36,586 bases of DNA from a virus: positions 1 through 36,586 of IMG/VR virus record IMGVR_UViG_3300045256_000813. One strand, 5' to 3'. The notes under the pieces are model-generated. The model saw nothing but the letters and a program-made list of their open reading frames with translations, made no database searches and was not told the DNA's origin. This document shows, one piece after another, positions 23,952-30,576 of the stretch. Each line of letters starts with the position of its first letter. The stretch's first letter is position 1. The position numbers and the translations under genes are program-made.

Positions 23952-24398
23952 TCAATAATTATATTCTAACATTTTTTCGGCTTTACGCTTAAAGGTTTCC
24001 TTGCCAAATTCTGATAATTTGAAAACATGCTGCACATTGGCCCATTGTTCAAGTTCTTTATTTTCTCCAAACTTCCCCCCTAAAATATCGCTGTAGCCAT
24101 AATATGAATAATAGTCCCTTACCCCTTCTTTAGCTACATAGTAGGTTTGCTGATAAACACTTGGTTCACCATCTTTGGCCAAAAAATTTGAAAGAACAGA
24201 AACTGCATAATATTTTTTAGCAGCAGTATCTGTTTTTGCAATAACAGATAAATAAATAGTTTGCACTTTGTCCACCTGATTTATATTTTGCTCCATGCTT
24301 TCCTTTACTACAGTTGCTACCTTTTCCCATTTTGTTTTTTCCTTGTTACAGGAAGTAAGTGATGTAAGCAGAATGATAATGGCTACTATTTTTTTCAT
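23952..24398 (-). CDS. phage-encoded lipoprotein of unknown function
   Basis: This 148-residue protein has a lipoprotein signal (MKKIVAIIILLTSLTSCNK, Cys at about residue 17) and a soluble, charged body with a YYSYYGYSD cluster and helical C-terminus. It ends the early operon just before a terminator, a typical place for a moron gene expressed in lysogens or early infection. A surface role such as receptor masking or superinfection exclusion is possible; nothing in the sequence proves it. The preceding 36-residue ORF overlaps its start by ATGA. Confidence 0.7.
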   Translation of the reverse strand: MKKIVAIIILLTSLTSCNKEKTKWEKVATVVKESMEQNINQVDKVQTIYLSVIAKTDTAAKKYYAVSVLSNFLAKDGEPSVYQQTYYVAKEGVRDYYSYYGYSDILGGKFGENKELEQWANVQHVFKLSEFGKETFKRKAEKMLEYNY

Positions 24399-24505
24399 GG
24401 TTTCTTTTTGAATTTTTTGACAATGAATTTTACAGGCTTTAATATGGTAAGCTTAAAAAGAAAGACAATTATTTCATGCCTTTGGTTTTTTGAATGGTAG
24501 GCCAT
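24395..24505 (-). CDS. short basic ORF (36 residues)
   Basis: An ATG at 24505 begins a 36-codon frame, MAYHSKNQRHEI then a hydrophobic VFLFKLTIL core and a lysine-rich tail (FKKKP). It fills the whole gap between the gp16-like gene and the lipoprotein gene and ends in an ATGA overlap with the lipoprotein start. This exact fit and the open frame suggest a real coupled peptide; there is no other evidence. Confidence 0.4.
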   Translation of the reverse strand: MAYHSKNQRHEIIVFLFKLTILKPVKFIVKKFKKKP

Positions 24506-24508
24506 CAC

Positions 24509-24925
24509 TTACATTTTACTGGTTACATCCTTGTACATTTCTTCAAATTGCCAAACTAACTTAGGCAATTCATTGTATTTGTAAGAGTACAATTTTTTCT
24601 TCAAATAAGAAAACTCCAACATCCACCTATCTACCGTGGCCACATCGGCAACTATTGTATTTTGTTTGTTGCGTTTTGTCCAGCCAAGTAAGTGTGCATA
24701 GTGCAATATTTTATTTCTCATTTTATCACCCTTCTTGGCATCAGCATCATTATCTTGTAAATGCCTTATCATGGCAATAGCTTCATTATAGGTTAAATCC
24801 TTGCTGCTGGTTTTACCAGTGGTACTAAAGCCAGCTACCATAACTGCTTTTGTTTCTTTATCAATGTTCATTTTGCTGCACAAAGCACCAATGCACTTTA
24901 TTTGGTTGGGTGTAATTGTTTTCAT
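24509..24925 (-). CDS. Mu gp16-like protein (DUF1018)
   Basis: From the ATG at 24925 (138 residues) this matches the Mu gp16 family: TPNQIKCIGALCSKMNID near the N-terminus, SSKDLTYNEAIAMIRHLQDN in the middle, and RNKILHYAHLLGWTKRNK. The family is a small early/middle phage protein of unknown function, helical. Its start overlaps the upstream gene by ATGA, so the two are translationally coupled. A TTG at 24937 would add four residues. Confidence 0.75.
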   Translation of the reverse strand: MKTITPNQIKCIGALCSKMNIDKETKAVMVAGFSTTGKTSSKDLTYNEAIAMIRHLQDNDADAKKGDKMRNKILHYAHLLGWTKRNKQNTIVADVATVDRWMLEFSYLKKKLYSYKYNELPKLVWQFEEMYKDVTSKM

Positions 24926-25365
24926 AATGATTTCCAATTATTTAGCCACTGTTCTTTTTTCAAGAATTTCTCAGGTAACATGATGTAGCGTTTTTCTAAG
25001 TTTAGACGTTCACAGTATTGCCTGTATTCAATAGCCGCCAAGTAAGCCAAGTATTGTTCCGCCTTTGTCATTCTATACCAGTAAGCTATAGCTAAGTGTG
25101 TGTTGCGGAGGTTAGGGTATTCACGTTTAAAATCTTCAAAAGTTACTTCAAAATCTACTTCCTTATACTTCACCTCTTCAACCCCGCCAAACACATGCTC
25201 TATACCTTCCACGGTTGCTGGCATACGGCTACAAAAAGCTTTTCGCCAATCTCTATTAATACCTATAGCGTTGCAAAAGTTTATTTTCCAAATTAAATCA
25301 GTATTGTCATAAATAGCCTCAACAAAACCTTTATATCTTGGTGAGGTAAATAGGAATCGTCTCAT
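24922..25365 (-). CDS. hypothetical early protein
   Basis: This 147-residue protein is not recognised. It is soluble and rich in aromatic and charged residues, with EVTFEDFKREYPNLRNTHLA and MTKAEQYLAYLAAIEYRQYCERL helices in the second half. It lies between a 65-residue ORF and the gp16-like gene with one-base/4-base junctions, so it is part of the same translational unit. Homologues, if any, would probably be in Bacteroidota Mu-like phages. Confidence 0.6.
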   Translation of the reverse strand: MRRFLFTSPRYKGFVEAIYDNTDLIWKINFCNAIGINRDWRKAFCSRMPATVEGIEHVFGGVEEVKYKEVDFEVTFEDFKREYPNLRNTHLAIAYWYRMTKAEQYLAYLAAIEYRQYCERLNLEKRYIMLPEKFLKKEQWLNNWKSL

Positions 25366-25366
25366 A

Positions 25367-25564
25367 TTAAAATGGTAGTTTTTTTGTGCCTAATTCTTTA
25401 AGCAGGTTTTCCATAAACACTTCACTTACCTGCTTCACATCCTCGTTGTAAAGCCTTCGTAAGCCTATTGTTATAAGAGCATTTTGGCTAATGTCGTGAG
25501 CATCTATCCACTCCTTTAAATAGCTGGGTATTTCCGCTGTAATTTTTGACTTCTTGTTTTCCAT
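25367..25564 (-). CDS. small ribbon-helix-helix-like protein
   Basis: From the ATG at 25564 it has 65 residues. The segment KITAEIPSYLKEWIDAHDIS then QNALITIGLRRLYNE looks like a ribbon-helix-helix DNA-binding module (beta strand followed by two helices). The rest is short and charged. The preceding 125 bases include a TTAGAC...GTCTAA dyad that could be its target or that of the adjacent HTH protein. A TTG extension upstream is unlikely. Confidence 0.5.
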   Translation of the reverse strand: MENKKSKITAEIPSYLKEWIDAHDISQNALITIGLRRLYNEDVKQVSEVFMENLLKELGTKKLPF

Positions 25565-25653
25565 TTCGCAGGTATTATACAGGCAATATGATGGTAGTTT
25601 GTGACGTATATTTAATTGTTGCAAGCAATACTATCTTTCATTTGATTGTATCT

Positions 25654-25675
25654 TTAGACCAATTTTGTAGTCTAA
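25654..25675. promoter_or_regulatory. TTAGAC-N10-GTCTAA dyad
   Basis: A 6-bp inverted repeat with a 10-bp spacer lies between the HTH gene (25690-25923) and the RHH-like gene. The two encoded proteins are DNA-binding candidates, so this could be an operator. Only the dyad itself supports the call. Confidence 0.35.
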
Positions 25676-25689
25676 CAAATCGTCAAATG

Positions 25690-25923
25690 TTATGGGTAGT
25701 GGTTTACAATTTTTATCAAATCTTCAAGGTTTGGCGGCATCCTTCCACCCTCTAAGTCGTTAATTCTTTTAATTGGCATTTGAAGTTTATTTGACAATTC
25801 TTCGCCTGATAGCTCTTCACTTGCTCTAAGCATTTTTAAATTGTAGCGAAATATCTTATTGACTATTTTTATTTCTTCTTCAATGGTTATTTCGGTAGTT
25901 CCAAATCCTGTATCTGCACTCAT
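25690..25923 (-). CDS. small XRE-family HTH protein
   Basis: This 77-residue protein has an XRE-type helix-turn-helix: NLKMLRASEELSGEELSNKL then PIKRINDLEGGRMPPNLEDL (about residues 28-69). It probably acts as a DNA-binding regulator. The N-terminal 25 residues are acidic and lack similarity. It follows cassette site A (25972-26106) and starts the block leading to the gp16-like gene. Confidence 0.75.
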   Translation of the reverse strand: MSADTGFGTTEITIEEEIKIVNKIFRYNLKMLRASEELSGEELSNKLQMPIKRINDLEGGRMPPNLEDLIKIVNHYP

Positions 25924-25971
25924 TTTGTATATATTTTTCTGTTTGAAAATCTCTAATTAATAGCCCGTACT

Positions 25972-26106
25972 GCTTGCAACATTGGGTTTGCAGCCATTGG
26001 GGCTTGACCAGCTACATTTCAGCAGCATCTAAAGCCAACCTACATCAAGTTATTCAGCAGGCGAACAAAGCCATCCCAACGGCTTCAAGCCCTATTCGTT
26101 GTATGC
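25972..26106 (-). repeat. cassette-type inverted-repeat site A
   Basis: On the minus strand this site reads ATACAAC ... GGGCTTGA ... TCAAGCCC ... GTTGCAAGC, nested outer (TACAAC/GTTGCA) and inner (GGGCTTGA/TCAAGCCC) pairs; the 8-bp inner pair is perfect (26000-26007 with 26085-26092). It lies at the 3' end of the cytosine methylase gene. The right-hand part matches site B at about 33 of 45 positions (CAACATTGG, then TTTGC.GC.AT and GGCTTGAC). The order outer-inner-inner-outer is that of attC sites, though the outer boxes do not match the canonical integron core. Confidence 0.6.
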
Positions 26107-26111
26107 CATTA

Positions 26112-26723
26112 CTACCAGCCTTCAAGTTGAAGCTGACTTGACTTTTTACTTTCGACATTTCTAAGGCAGTTGAGAATGTGTAAACCTAATTCAGAATTAA
26201 CAGCATTTCTATCTTCTTGCCTTTTATCGTGGGCGTCTTTGCCAGTACCAACATATTTTTTCATCATAGTTCCTATTTCGTTTTTTGGCATTTCGATATT
26301 TGAAATTTTAAAGTTTGACCAAATCAAGTGCCTACCAATTTTTTTATATTCAGGCAAAAAAGGCTCATAATACGGTATCACATTTTCAACACACCAATAA
26401 CTTTTACAAAACTGTTTCAAGTAAATAATTTCTTGCCATAGTTTCATATCAGGATAAGAACGAACTTTTGAAATACTTTGAGTAAAATAGTTTGTTCTGC
26501 TATGTTTTGGGCAAGGTGGCGAAGTCCAAATAAAACCGAAATTCTCAAAGTTGTTTATTAAATATTCGTGTGCATCAGCTACAATTACTGTATCAGTTGG
26601 AAACTTGCTTTTATATTCATAAGCAATCTTTTCATTATACTCAACAGCAGTTACTTCGACATTTTCCCAAAGCTCACGATTGCCACCAACACCAGCGTAC
26701 AAGTTAAGTACCCGTAACGGCAT
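26112..26723 (-). CDS. compact C5-cytosine DNA methyltransferase
   Basis: I place the start at the ATG at 26723 (203 residues), because the open frame upstream to 26801 is built from the cassette site. It has C5-methylase motif I (LNLYAGVGGNREL, residues 6-18), the catalytic PPC loop (SPPCPKHS; Cys 71) and motif VI ENV (113-115). RQEDRNAVNSELGLHIL near 173-189 serves as the C-terminal motif region. Motif VIII and the target-recognition domain are much reduced, so this is a minimal enzyme of the phage type. It would methylate cytosines and protect phage DNA (inference). The last residues (SSQLQLEGW) abut site A. Confidence 0.78.
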   Translation of the reverse strand: MPLRVLNLYAGVGGNRELWENVEVTAVEYNEKIAYEYKSKFPTDTVIVADAHEYLINNFENFGFIWTSPPCPKHSRTNYFTQSISKVRSYPDMKLWQEIIYLKQFCKSYWCVENVIPYYEPFLPEYKKIGRHLIWSNFKISNIEMPKNEIGTMMKKYVGTGKDAHDKRQEDRNAVNSELGLHILNCLRNVESKKSSQLQLEGW

Positions 26724-26919
26724 ACAACATTGGTTTTGCTGCAATAGCGGCTTGACGTTGTAAGCATCGGCTTTTAGTTCTATGTTGTGCTTTAGTTCCA
26801 ACTTGACGTTAATAATTTAGCTTTTGAATATTCCTTTTACATTTGTTTTTCAATCGGCATTTGTTCCAGCGGACGTAATTCTATTGCCGCTACTGCAAGC
26901 AAGCCTTTTTCGTTGTAGG
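26720..26919 (-). repeat. cassette-type inverted-repeat site B-C
   Basis: On the minus strand the order is CTACAAC (26919-26912 region), GGCTTG (pairs with 26900-26905), then CAAGCC (26749-26754) and GTTGTATGC (26720-26728), plus overlapping TAGCGGCAATAG/GCCGCTATTGC pairing. The arms are the same boxes as in site A. It lies between the HTH/unknown pair's 3' end (26985) and the methylase start, whose ATG lies inside the outer box. The spacer between the arms is longer than in site A (200 bp). Confidence 0.55.
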
Positions 26920-26984
26920 AAAGCATTTGCCACACCCTGCTATTGCAAGGTGGACAAACGAGTAATAATAAATTGAGGGGAAAA

Positions 26985-27203
26985 TTATTTTAGTGGAGTA
27001 AATGTGATTTCAATTTCACATTTTAAAGCAGCAGAAATTCTTATCAAAGTGTTTATTTCAAAATTCGCTTTACCAGCTTCTATATCTGAAATAGTTGGCA
27101 TTCTTAGCCCTGCTTCATCTGCTAATTGTTGCTGTGTCATTTGCCTAAATTTTCGCAGTTGCTTAATCATTTTGCCATAGGCTTCTAAGTGGTCGCTATT
27201 CAT
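26985..27203 (-). CDS. XRE/HipB-like HTH protein (antitoxin or repressor)
   Basis: This 72-residue protein has a full XRE helix-turn-helix: LRKFRQMTQQQLADEAGLRMPTISDIEAGKANFEI (about residues 16-50), then ALKCEIEITFTPLK. Single-domain proteins of this kind act as antitoxins (HigA/HipB type) or small repressors. It follows the 114-residue partner by 5 bases in the same direction. It is the likely ligand of the operator at 27574-27629, as an inference. Confidence 0.85.
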   Translation of the reverse strand: MNSDHLEAYGKMIKQLRKFRQMTQQQLADEAGLRMPTISDIEAGKANFEINTLIRISAALKCEIEITFTPLK

Positions 27204-27208
27204 ATTAT

Positions 27209-27553
27209 TTATGGTTTAAAAATGAACCCTTTTTCTTTGCAAATTTGCTTGTATTCTTTTTTTGTAATTTCTTGGCTTAAATACCTTTCTCTTAATTTTA
27301 AAGGGCTTTCCATTACTTTAATTTCAACAATAGCAACATCAATAGTTTCAAAAGCTCTTTTACCAGTAAGAGGATGGTCGCTTACTCTTATTTCTTTACC
27401 TTCTTCAGAGGTAAAATAAAATGAAGCCCCATTTGTATATGAAGCAGATACAAAAGAAAAGTTTTTATAGCCCAAGGAAATTAAACGTTGTTCAGCTATT
27501 TCCCTTGTGTATTTAAAATTTGGTTGGTAAAAGTTTGAATTAAAATTTAACAT
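27209..27553 (-). CDS. partner of the HTH protein, possible toxin
   Basis: This 114-residue protein lies first in a two-gene unit with the XRE protein. Visible features are FKYTREIAEQRLISLG, then NGASFYFTSEEGKEIRVSDHPL and an RYLSQEITKKEYKQICKEKG tail. I do not recognise the family. The order unknown-then-HTH, the autoregulatory-looking operator and the cassette setting all suit a toxin-antitoxin pair, but the sequence alone does not show toxicity; a regulator with ligand domain is the alternative. Confidence 0.55.
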   Translation of the reverse strand: MLNFNSNFYQPNFKYTREIAEQRLISLGYKNFSFVSASYTNGASFYFTSEEGKEIRVSDHPLTGKRAFETIDVAIVEIKVMESPLKLRERYLSQEITKKEYKQICKEKGFIFKP

Positions 27554-27573
27554 TGTTATTTGCTTTTGTTACA

Positions 27574-27629
27574 CAAATTTACGCTAAAACGTAAATACCA
27601 ACCAAATTTATTTTACGTTTTAGCGTAAA
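27574..27629 (-). promoter_or_regulatory. promoter with two 18-bp inverted operator arms
   Basis: TTTACGCTAAAACGTAAA (27578-27595) and TTTACGTTTTAGCGTAAA (27612-27629) are perfect inverted copies; each also contains TTTACG/CGTAAA half-sites. On the minus strand TAAATTTG (27574-27581) matches TAnnTTTG and TTG lies 17 bp upstream (27599-27601). One arm thus occupies the -33/-7 interval. Autorepression by the XRE protein is the simplest reading. Confidence 0.75.
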
Positions 27630-27699
27630 GGTTATCCACATTTTAAATCCCCCTCAATTTCAAAGAACTAATCAAACACCCTAATTGCCTTCCTACATC

Positions 27700-27745
27700 A
27701 ACGGTATTGCAGCAATAAGGGCTGACGAATAAAGCCCAGCAATTA
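27700..27745 (-). repeat. cassette-type site D (degenerate copy)
   Basis: The plus strand reads TTGCAGCAATAAGGGCTGACG, matching site A (TTTGCAGCCATTGGGGCTTGAC) and B (TTTGCTGCAATAGCGGCTTGAC) in register with one base missing. GGGCT and AGCCC nearby give a 5-bp stem. It lies on the 3' side of the small ORFs 27776-28012. The outer boxes are lost or too diverged to recognise. The interval 27630-27775 otherwise shows no gene. Confidence 0.4.
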
Positions 27746-27775
27746 CACAGCCAAGCAGCAGTGCTAAATATTCCC

Positions 27776-27901
27776 TTACTGCTTCAATGCCCACCGTTCA
27801 TCTACAAAAGCTTCCATAAAAGAATTTTCTTCATCGTAGGCTCTTTTTATAAAGTCAAAAAAACTTTCATTGACACCTTGCTCATAAGTAACTTCATCCA
27901 T
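27776..27901 (-). CDS. short acidic ORF (41 residues)
   Basis: An ATG at 27901 opens a 41-codon frame rich in D/E (MDEVTYEQGVNES, then a YDEENSFMEAFVDE stretch), ending with TAA at 27776-27778. The composition is protein-like and the frame follows another small ORF by 15 bases. No family is known to me. It could be a short anti-host protein or a cassette relic. Confidence 0.4.
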   Translation of the reverse strand: MDEVTYEQGVNESFFDFIKRAYDEENSFMEAFVDERWALKQ

Positions 27902-27916
27902 ATTAATGCTTCTAAT

Positions 27917-28012
27917 TTACCACAAACCACTATCCTTATAAAGTGGTCTGTTTTTAGGTAAGTTTTCAAGCATTGTTGCTAACTCACACTCAAATTCTTT
28001 TCCTGTACACAT
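27917..28012 (-). CDS. short ORF (31 residues)
   Basis: An ATG at 28012 begins MCTGKEFECELATMLENLP, and the frame ends at a TAA (27917-27919). It precedes the 41-codon ORF and follows the structured element at 28051-28190 on the minus strand, so that element could be its leader. Cys residues at 2 and 9 are the only notable points. Support is weak. Confidence 0.35.
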   Translation of the reverse strand: MCTGKEFECELATMLENLPKNRPLYKDSGLW

Positions 28013-28050
28013 ATATTTATATTTTTAGTTTGACAAAATTTAACTAATCA

Positions 28051-28190
28051 ACCGCCTTCGCCCAACAAAAGTGTTTAAAAAGTGGGGGCTGATTTCACTC
28101 CTGAGGAGCTACACATCACGAGCCACAACTCACCTTTAAATGGCTTTAGTAAGACTACTTCCCCCACTTCTTAAACACCGAAAGGCAAGG
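28051..28190 (-). ncRNA. structured element with 18-bp stem and inner hairpins
   Basis: GTGTTTAAAAAGTGGGGG (28071-28088) pairs with CCCCCACTTCTTAAACAC (28161-28178); the single mismatch is A-C on plus but G-U on the minus-strand RNA, so the minus strand is the likely functional one. An outer GCCTTCG/CGAAAGGC pair extends it with a bulge. Inside are CTCC-TGA-GGAG (28098-28108) and AGCCA/TGGCT (28121-28125 with 28141-28145). It lies after the 28208-28504 gene and before the 31-codon ORF. It may be a leader, a small RNA or another cassette site. Confidence 0.55.
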
Positions 28191-28207
28191 CTGAAAATCT
28201 TTTTCAT

Positions 28208-28504
28208 TTAAACAATGCTCAAATGGTCTATATTATGCCAACGATAGGTACAACTAACAAAGCCTATTGATTCAACTCTCACACTTTTAGCATCGTTAGA
28301 TAATGTAGCTACGTAGCCATACATTTTAATGCCAAACACATTTTTAAAAAAGCAATAATCTCCAACTTTTACATTCTTTCGCCACTTTCTATTTTTATTC
28401 CACTTATAGATTTGAATTGTTGTCAAAACGGGTGAAGCAATAATGTAGTAAACGATATAGAACATTATATCAATTAAGCTGATGATAAATTTGAATAGTC
28501 TCAT
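28208..28504 (-). CDS. small membrane protein
   Basis: This 98-residue protein has an N-terminal hydrophobic region (FKFIISLIDIMFYIVYYIIASPVLTT in parts; about residues 5-30) that likely spans the membrane once or twice, then a basic loop (WNKNRKWRKNVKVGD) and a beta-rich cytoplasmic domain (YGYVATLSNDAKSVRVES). No family is recognised. It is in the early operon and could be an accessory gene. Confidence 0.55.
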   Translation of the reverse strand: MRLFKFIISLIDIMFYIVYYIIASPVLTTIQIYKWNKNRKWRKNVKVGDYCFFKNVFGIKMYGYVATLSNDAKSVRVESIGFVSCTYRWHNIDHLSIV

Positions 28505-28515
28505 TGATAAATAAG

Positions 28516-28722
28516 TTATGGAAATAATAATGGTTGATTATCCTGTACTTTTTCTTTAGACTTCACCATGCCAGCATTTACATACTGCTGCAAAATGGCA
28601 TCTACTTTAGCCTCAGCATTTTTACTAATGCCAAGCCTATACTTGTTTGGCTGATGGAAGTAATCTTTCTGTGCTTGCCGCATATCGTAAACAGCTTGCA
28701 TGGTTTGTTGTTGTTCGTTCAT
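28516..28722 (-). CDS. hypothetical early protein (68 residues)
   Basis: This small, hydrophilic protein is helical (QTMQAVYDMRQAQKDYF, AEAKVDAILQQYVNAGMV) with a short PLLFP end. No membrane segment or DNA-binding motif is visible. It is 11 bases upstream of the membrane protein gene and 10 bases after the 62-residue ORF on the minus strand. Confidence 0.5.
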   Translation of the reverse strand: MNEQQQTMQAVYDMRQAQKDYFHQPNKYRLGISKNAEAKVDAILQQYVNAGMVKSKEKVQDNQPLLFP

Positions 28723-28732
28723 GGCTTATTAT

Positions 28733-28921
28733 TTAAAAACTATCTTCATCCTTATTCGTTACTGTAATCATATAGACGAGGCATCCAAACAATACAATTA
28801 TTTGTGCCACTATTGGAGCAAATACCCAAATCCAGCTAACATAAATAAAGCTAAATGCTTTTAGCAAAGCCAACACTACAGTGGTAAGCATTGGCAAGTA
28901 TTGGTTTAAAAAGTATCTCAT
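28733..28921 (-). CDS. small two-helix membrane protein
   Basis: This 62-residue protein has two hydrophobic segments (LPMLTTVVLALLKAFSFIYV and IWVFAPIVAQIIVLFGCLVYM) and a short charged C-terminus (NKDEDSF). Its ATG overlaps the ATPase stop by ATGA, so it is translationally coupled. The function is unknown. Confidence 0.55.
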   Translation of the reverse strand: MRYFLNQYLPMLTTVVLALLKAFSFIYVSWIWVFAPIVAQIIVLFGCLVYMITVTNKDEDSF

Positions 28922-29724
28922 GCTACTTCAGATTTTAATTGTTCAACTTGCTCTTGTATTTTTTCTTCCTCCGTTTGCTTAGGCAGCACATGAAGGGTGG
29001 TTTTGGGTTCTGCTGCTGGTAGCTCTTTAGATTCTTTGGGCTTCTTCTCTCGTTTCGGTTTTTCTAGTTGAGCCTTTTGCCAAAACATTTTACCCCATTT
29101 AGCTTTTGCTCCTTCCTCCCAAATAACAAAGGGCCTGTTGCCTCCAAATCGGCTTTTAGGAAAAACTATCAACTTGTCAACGTATAGCTTTATTTGGGCA
29201 TAGTACTCAATGGCTCTTGCATGACTTCCCTGTGGCTTATCTCCTTCACTCCAGGCAATGGCTATCATTATCTTTCGTTTACGGCCAAAAACATATTTCT
29301 GTTTTAATTTTGCCCATTGCTGTTGGGTAAGGCCACTGGCTGGTATGCTGTCTATTACCCAAATTTTGGCACTTTGCTTTTTGCCCATTTTTTTATCTAG
29401 CTCCTCATAAGTCATGTGATCAGTTATTTGCACCATGTTGCCCACTTCTTCCAGCATGTTGTGCCTTTTAATCCATGTATCCTGTACAGTTTTGCTATGC
29501 CCCTCTTCGTAGCTCACGTACTCGCACTTACAGTTCATTGCTTTTATTAAAGCTTTTAGGAGCATCACGGTAAAGTTGCTCTTGCCGTTTCCAGATGCAC
29601 CATAAATAATTGCATCCCAAGCATCATCTATTTCACCTATACTAGCTACAAAATCTTCAGGAAGTCCACTTACTAGGCTATACACCTTTTTGTGTAGCTG
29701 CTGTAATCCTATTGTTTTGGGCAT
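28918..29724 (-). CDS. RecA/AAA-type P-loop ATPase
   Basis: I prefer the ATG at 29724, two bases after the upstream gene's stop, giving 268 residues; a GTG at 29763 would overlap that gene. It has a Walker A motif GASGNGKS (about residues 42-49), then a strand-Walker B IWVIDSIP near residue 127. A long lysine/glutamate-rich C-terminus (KPKREKKPKESKEL and on) follows the ATPase core. The shape resembles phage RecA-like or Sak4-type recombination ATPases, which would help phage DNA processing; it may also be a DNA-packaging or partition factor. The assignment to Sak4 is not certain. Confidence 0.7.
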   Translation of the reverse strand: MPKTIGLQQLHKKVYSLVSGLPEDFVASIGEIDDAWDAIIYGASGNGKSNFTVMLLKALIKAMNCKCEYVSYEEGHSKTVQDTWIKRHNMLEEVGNMVQITDHMTYEELDKKMGKKQSAKIWVIDSIPASGLTQQQWAKLKQKYVFGRKRKIMIAIAWSEGDKPQGSHARAIEYYAQIKLYVDKLIVFPKSRFGGNRPFVIWEEGAKAKWGKMFWQKAQLEKPKREKKPKESKELPAAEPKTTLHVLPKQTEEEKIQEQVEQLKSEVA

Positions 29725-29725
29725 G

Positions 29726-30136
29726 TTAGTATCTAAAATTTGTCCAGTGAATAATTTTACCACTCCATTCTTGGTTCTTCTTCGGGAAAAACCACTCTAC
29801 GAAATGCTTTCGAGTAAGCCCATCATTTTTTATTAAATCCTGAATTTCATGAGGCATCAAAGACCTGTCATCAACTAATATCTTTAATACTTCGTCAGCA
29901 TGGTATGTCATAGAGCAATGTTGAATTCCTGTACAGGTTTCTAACCTTTCTAAGCCCTTGTTAAACTGCTCATATTGCTTACTTCTTACACCTGTGGCCA
30001 TTTGTATGCTTCTGCCTTTACGCCATCTGCCTTTAGGGTCTTCCCTTAGGGAATGAATTTTTGTGCCATCAATTATCTGTTCTTCAAGATAGGTTAGCTC
30101 TCCATCAGGAAAGTGTGTTTTGAATCCTAGTATCAT
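29726..30136 (-). CDS. hypothetical early protein (ASCH-like pattern)
   Basis: This 136-residue protein starts LGFKTHFPDGELTYLEEQII and continues GTKIHSLREDPKGRWRKGRSIQMATGVRS, a pattern seen in several Bacteroidota phage proteins and reminiscent of ASCH/PUA-like small RNA-binding domains. The middle is acidic and the end is WSGKIIHWTNFRY. The start is preceded by the AGCC...GGCT hairpin (30152-30177). It ends two bases before the ATPase start. Confidence 0.5.
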   Translation of the reverse strand: MILGFKTHFPDGELTYLEEQIIDGTKIHSLREDPKGRWRKGRSIQMATGVRSKQYEQFNKGLERLETCTGIQHCSMTYHADEVLKILVDDRSLMPHEIQDLIKNDGLTRKHFVEWFFPKKNQEWSGKIIHWTNFRY

Positions 30137-30151
30137 TTTTTTGCTGTTTTT

Positions 30152-30177
30152 AGCCTGTAATGCCCATTACACGGGCT
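30152..30177. promoter_or_regulatory. hairpin upstream of the 30136 gene
   Basis: AGCC-T-GTAAT-GCCC-ATTAC-ACG-GGCT forms two stacked stems (30152-30155/30174-30177 and 30157-30161/30166-30170). On the minus strand it lies 16 bases before the ATG at 30136; on the plus strand it is followed by TTTTT like a terminator for antisense transcription. The interval 30178-30232 otherwise shows no gene. Confidence 0.45.
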
Positions 30178-30232
30178 TTTTAGGCATTTTAGAATATGGA
30201 ATTATGGTACAAAACCCCCCTAGATTCTCTTA

Positions 30233-30487
30233 CTAATTAGCCAGCATTTGGGGTGTTTCTGAGGGCTTTTTTACATGAAAAATGGCTTCTTGGCATGTCC
30301 AGCACTCATTGTTTCTTACCTCGCTGGCACTTAGATCAGCATCGCAGTGTGGGCAGTGCGTGTAGGTTTGGTGCTGAATAACAGCCTTTCTTTCGCCAGT
30401 ACCTGTGGTGCAGGTATGAGGTGCTTGATGGGTGGTTGTGCCAAGCTTTTCTAGTTCACAAGCTGGGCAGTTGTTAATTGTTTGCAT
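30233..30487 (-). CDS. zinc-ribbon protein
   Basis: From the ATG at 30487 it has 84 residues with two CxxC pairs plus extra Cys/His: NNCPACELEKLG, HTCTTGTG, then THCPHCDADLS and ECWTCQEAIFHV. This is a zinc-ribbon/double-ribbon arrangement. The tRNA-like element lies upstream at 30577-30640, so longer upstream starts would run through it and were rejected. It may bind nucleic acid or another protein. Confidence 0.6.
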   Translation of the reverse strand: MQTINNCPACELEKLGTTTHQAPHTCTTGTGERKAVIQHQTYTHCPHCDADLSASEVRNNECWTCQEAIFHVKKPSETPQMLAN

Positions 30488-30576
30488 GGTTGTGGTTTTT
30501 GTAATTAGGTGGAATTGGGAAGTAGTTTTTCGGTCACTTCCCTTCACCATCATCTTTGTGCTTACTAATCCTTTGT

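Noticed and set aside
25972-26919. canonical integron attC sites
   Set aside because: The outer boxes (ATACAAC/GTTGCA) deviate from RYYYAAC/GTTRRRY and no integrase is present; kept only as attC-like.
27761-27961. 66-residue plus-strand ORF
   Set aside because: It opposes the transcription of the early operon and overlaps two minus small ORFs; composition is that of a random AT-rich frame.
28051-28190. retron or riboswitch
   Set aside because: No reverse transcriptase is nearby and no known riboswitch core was recognised.
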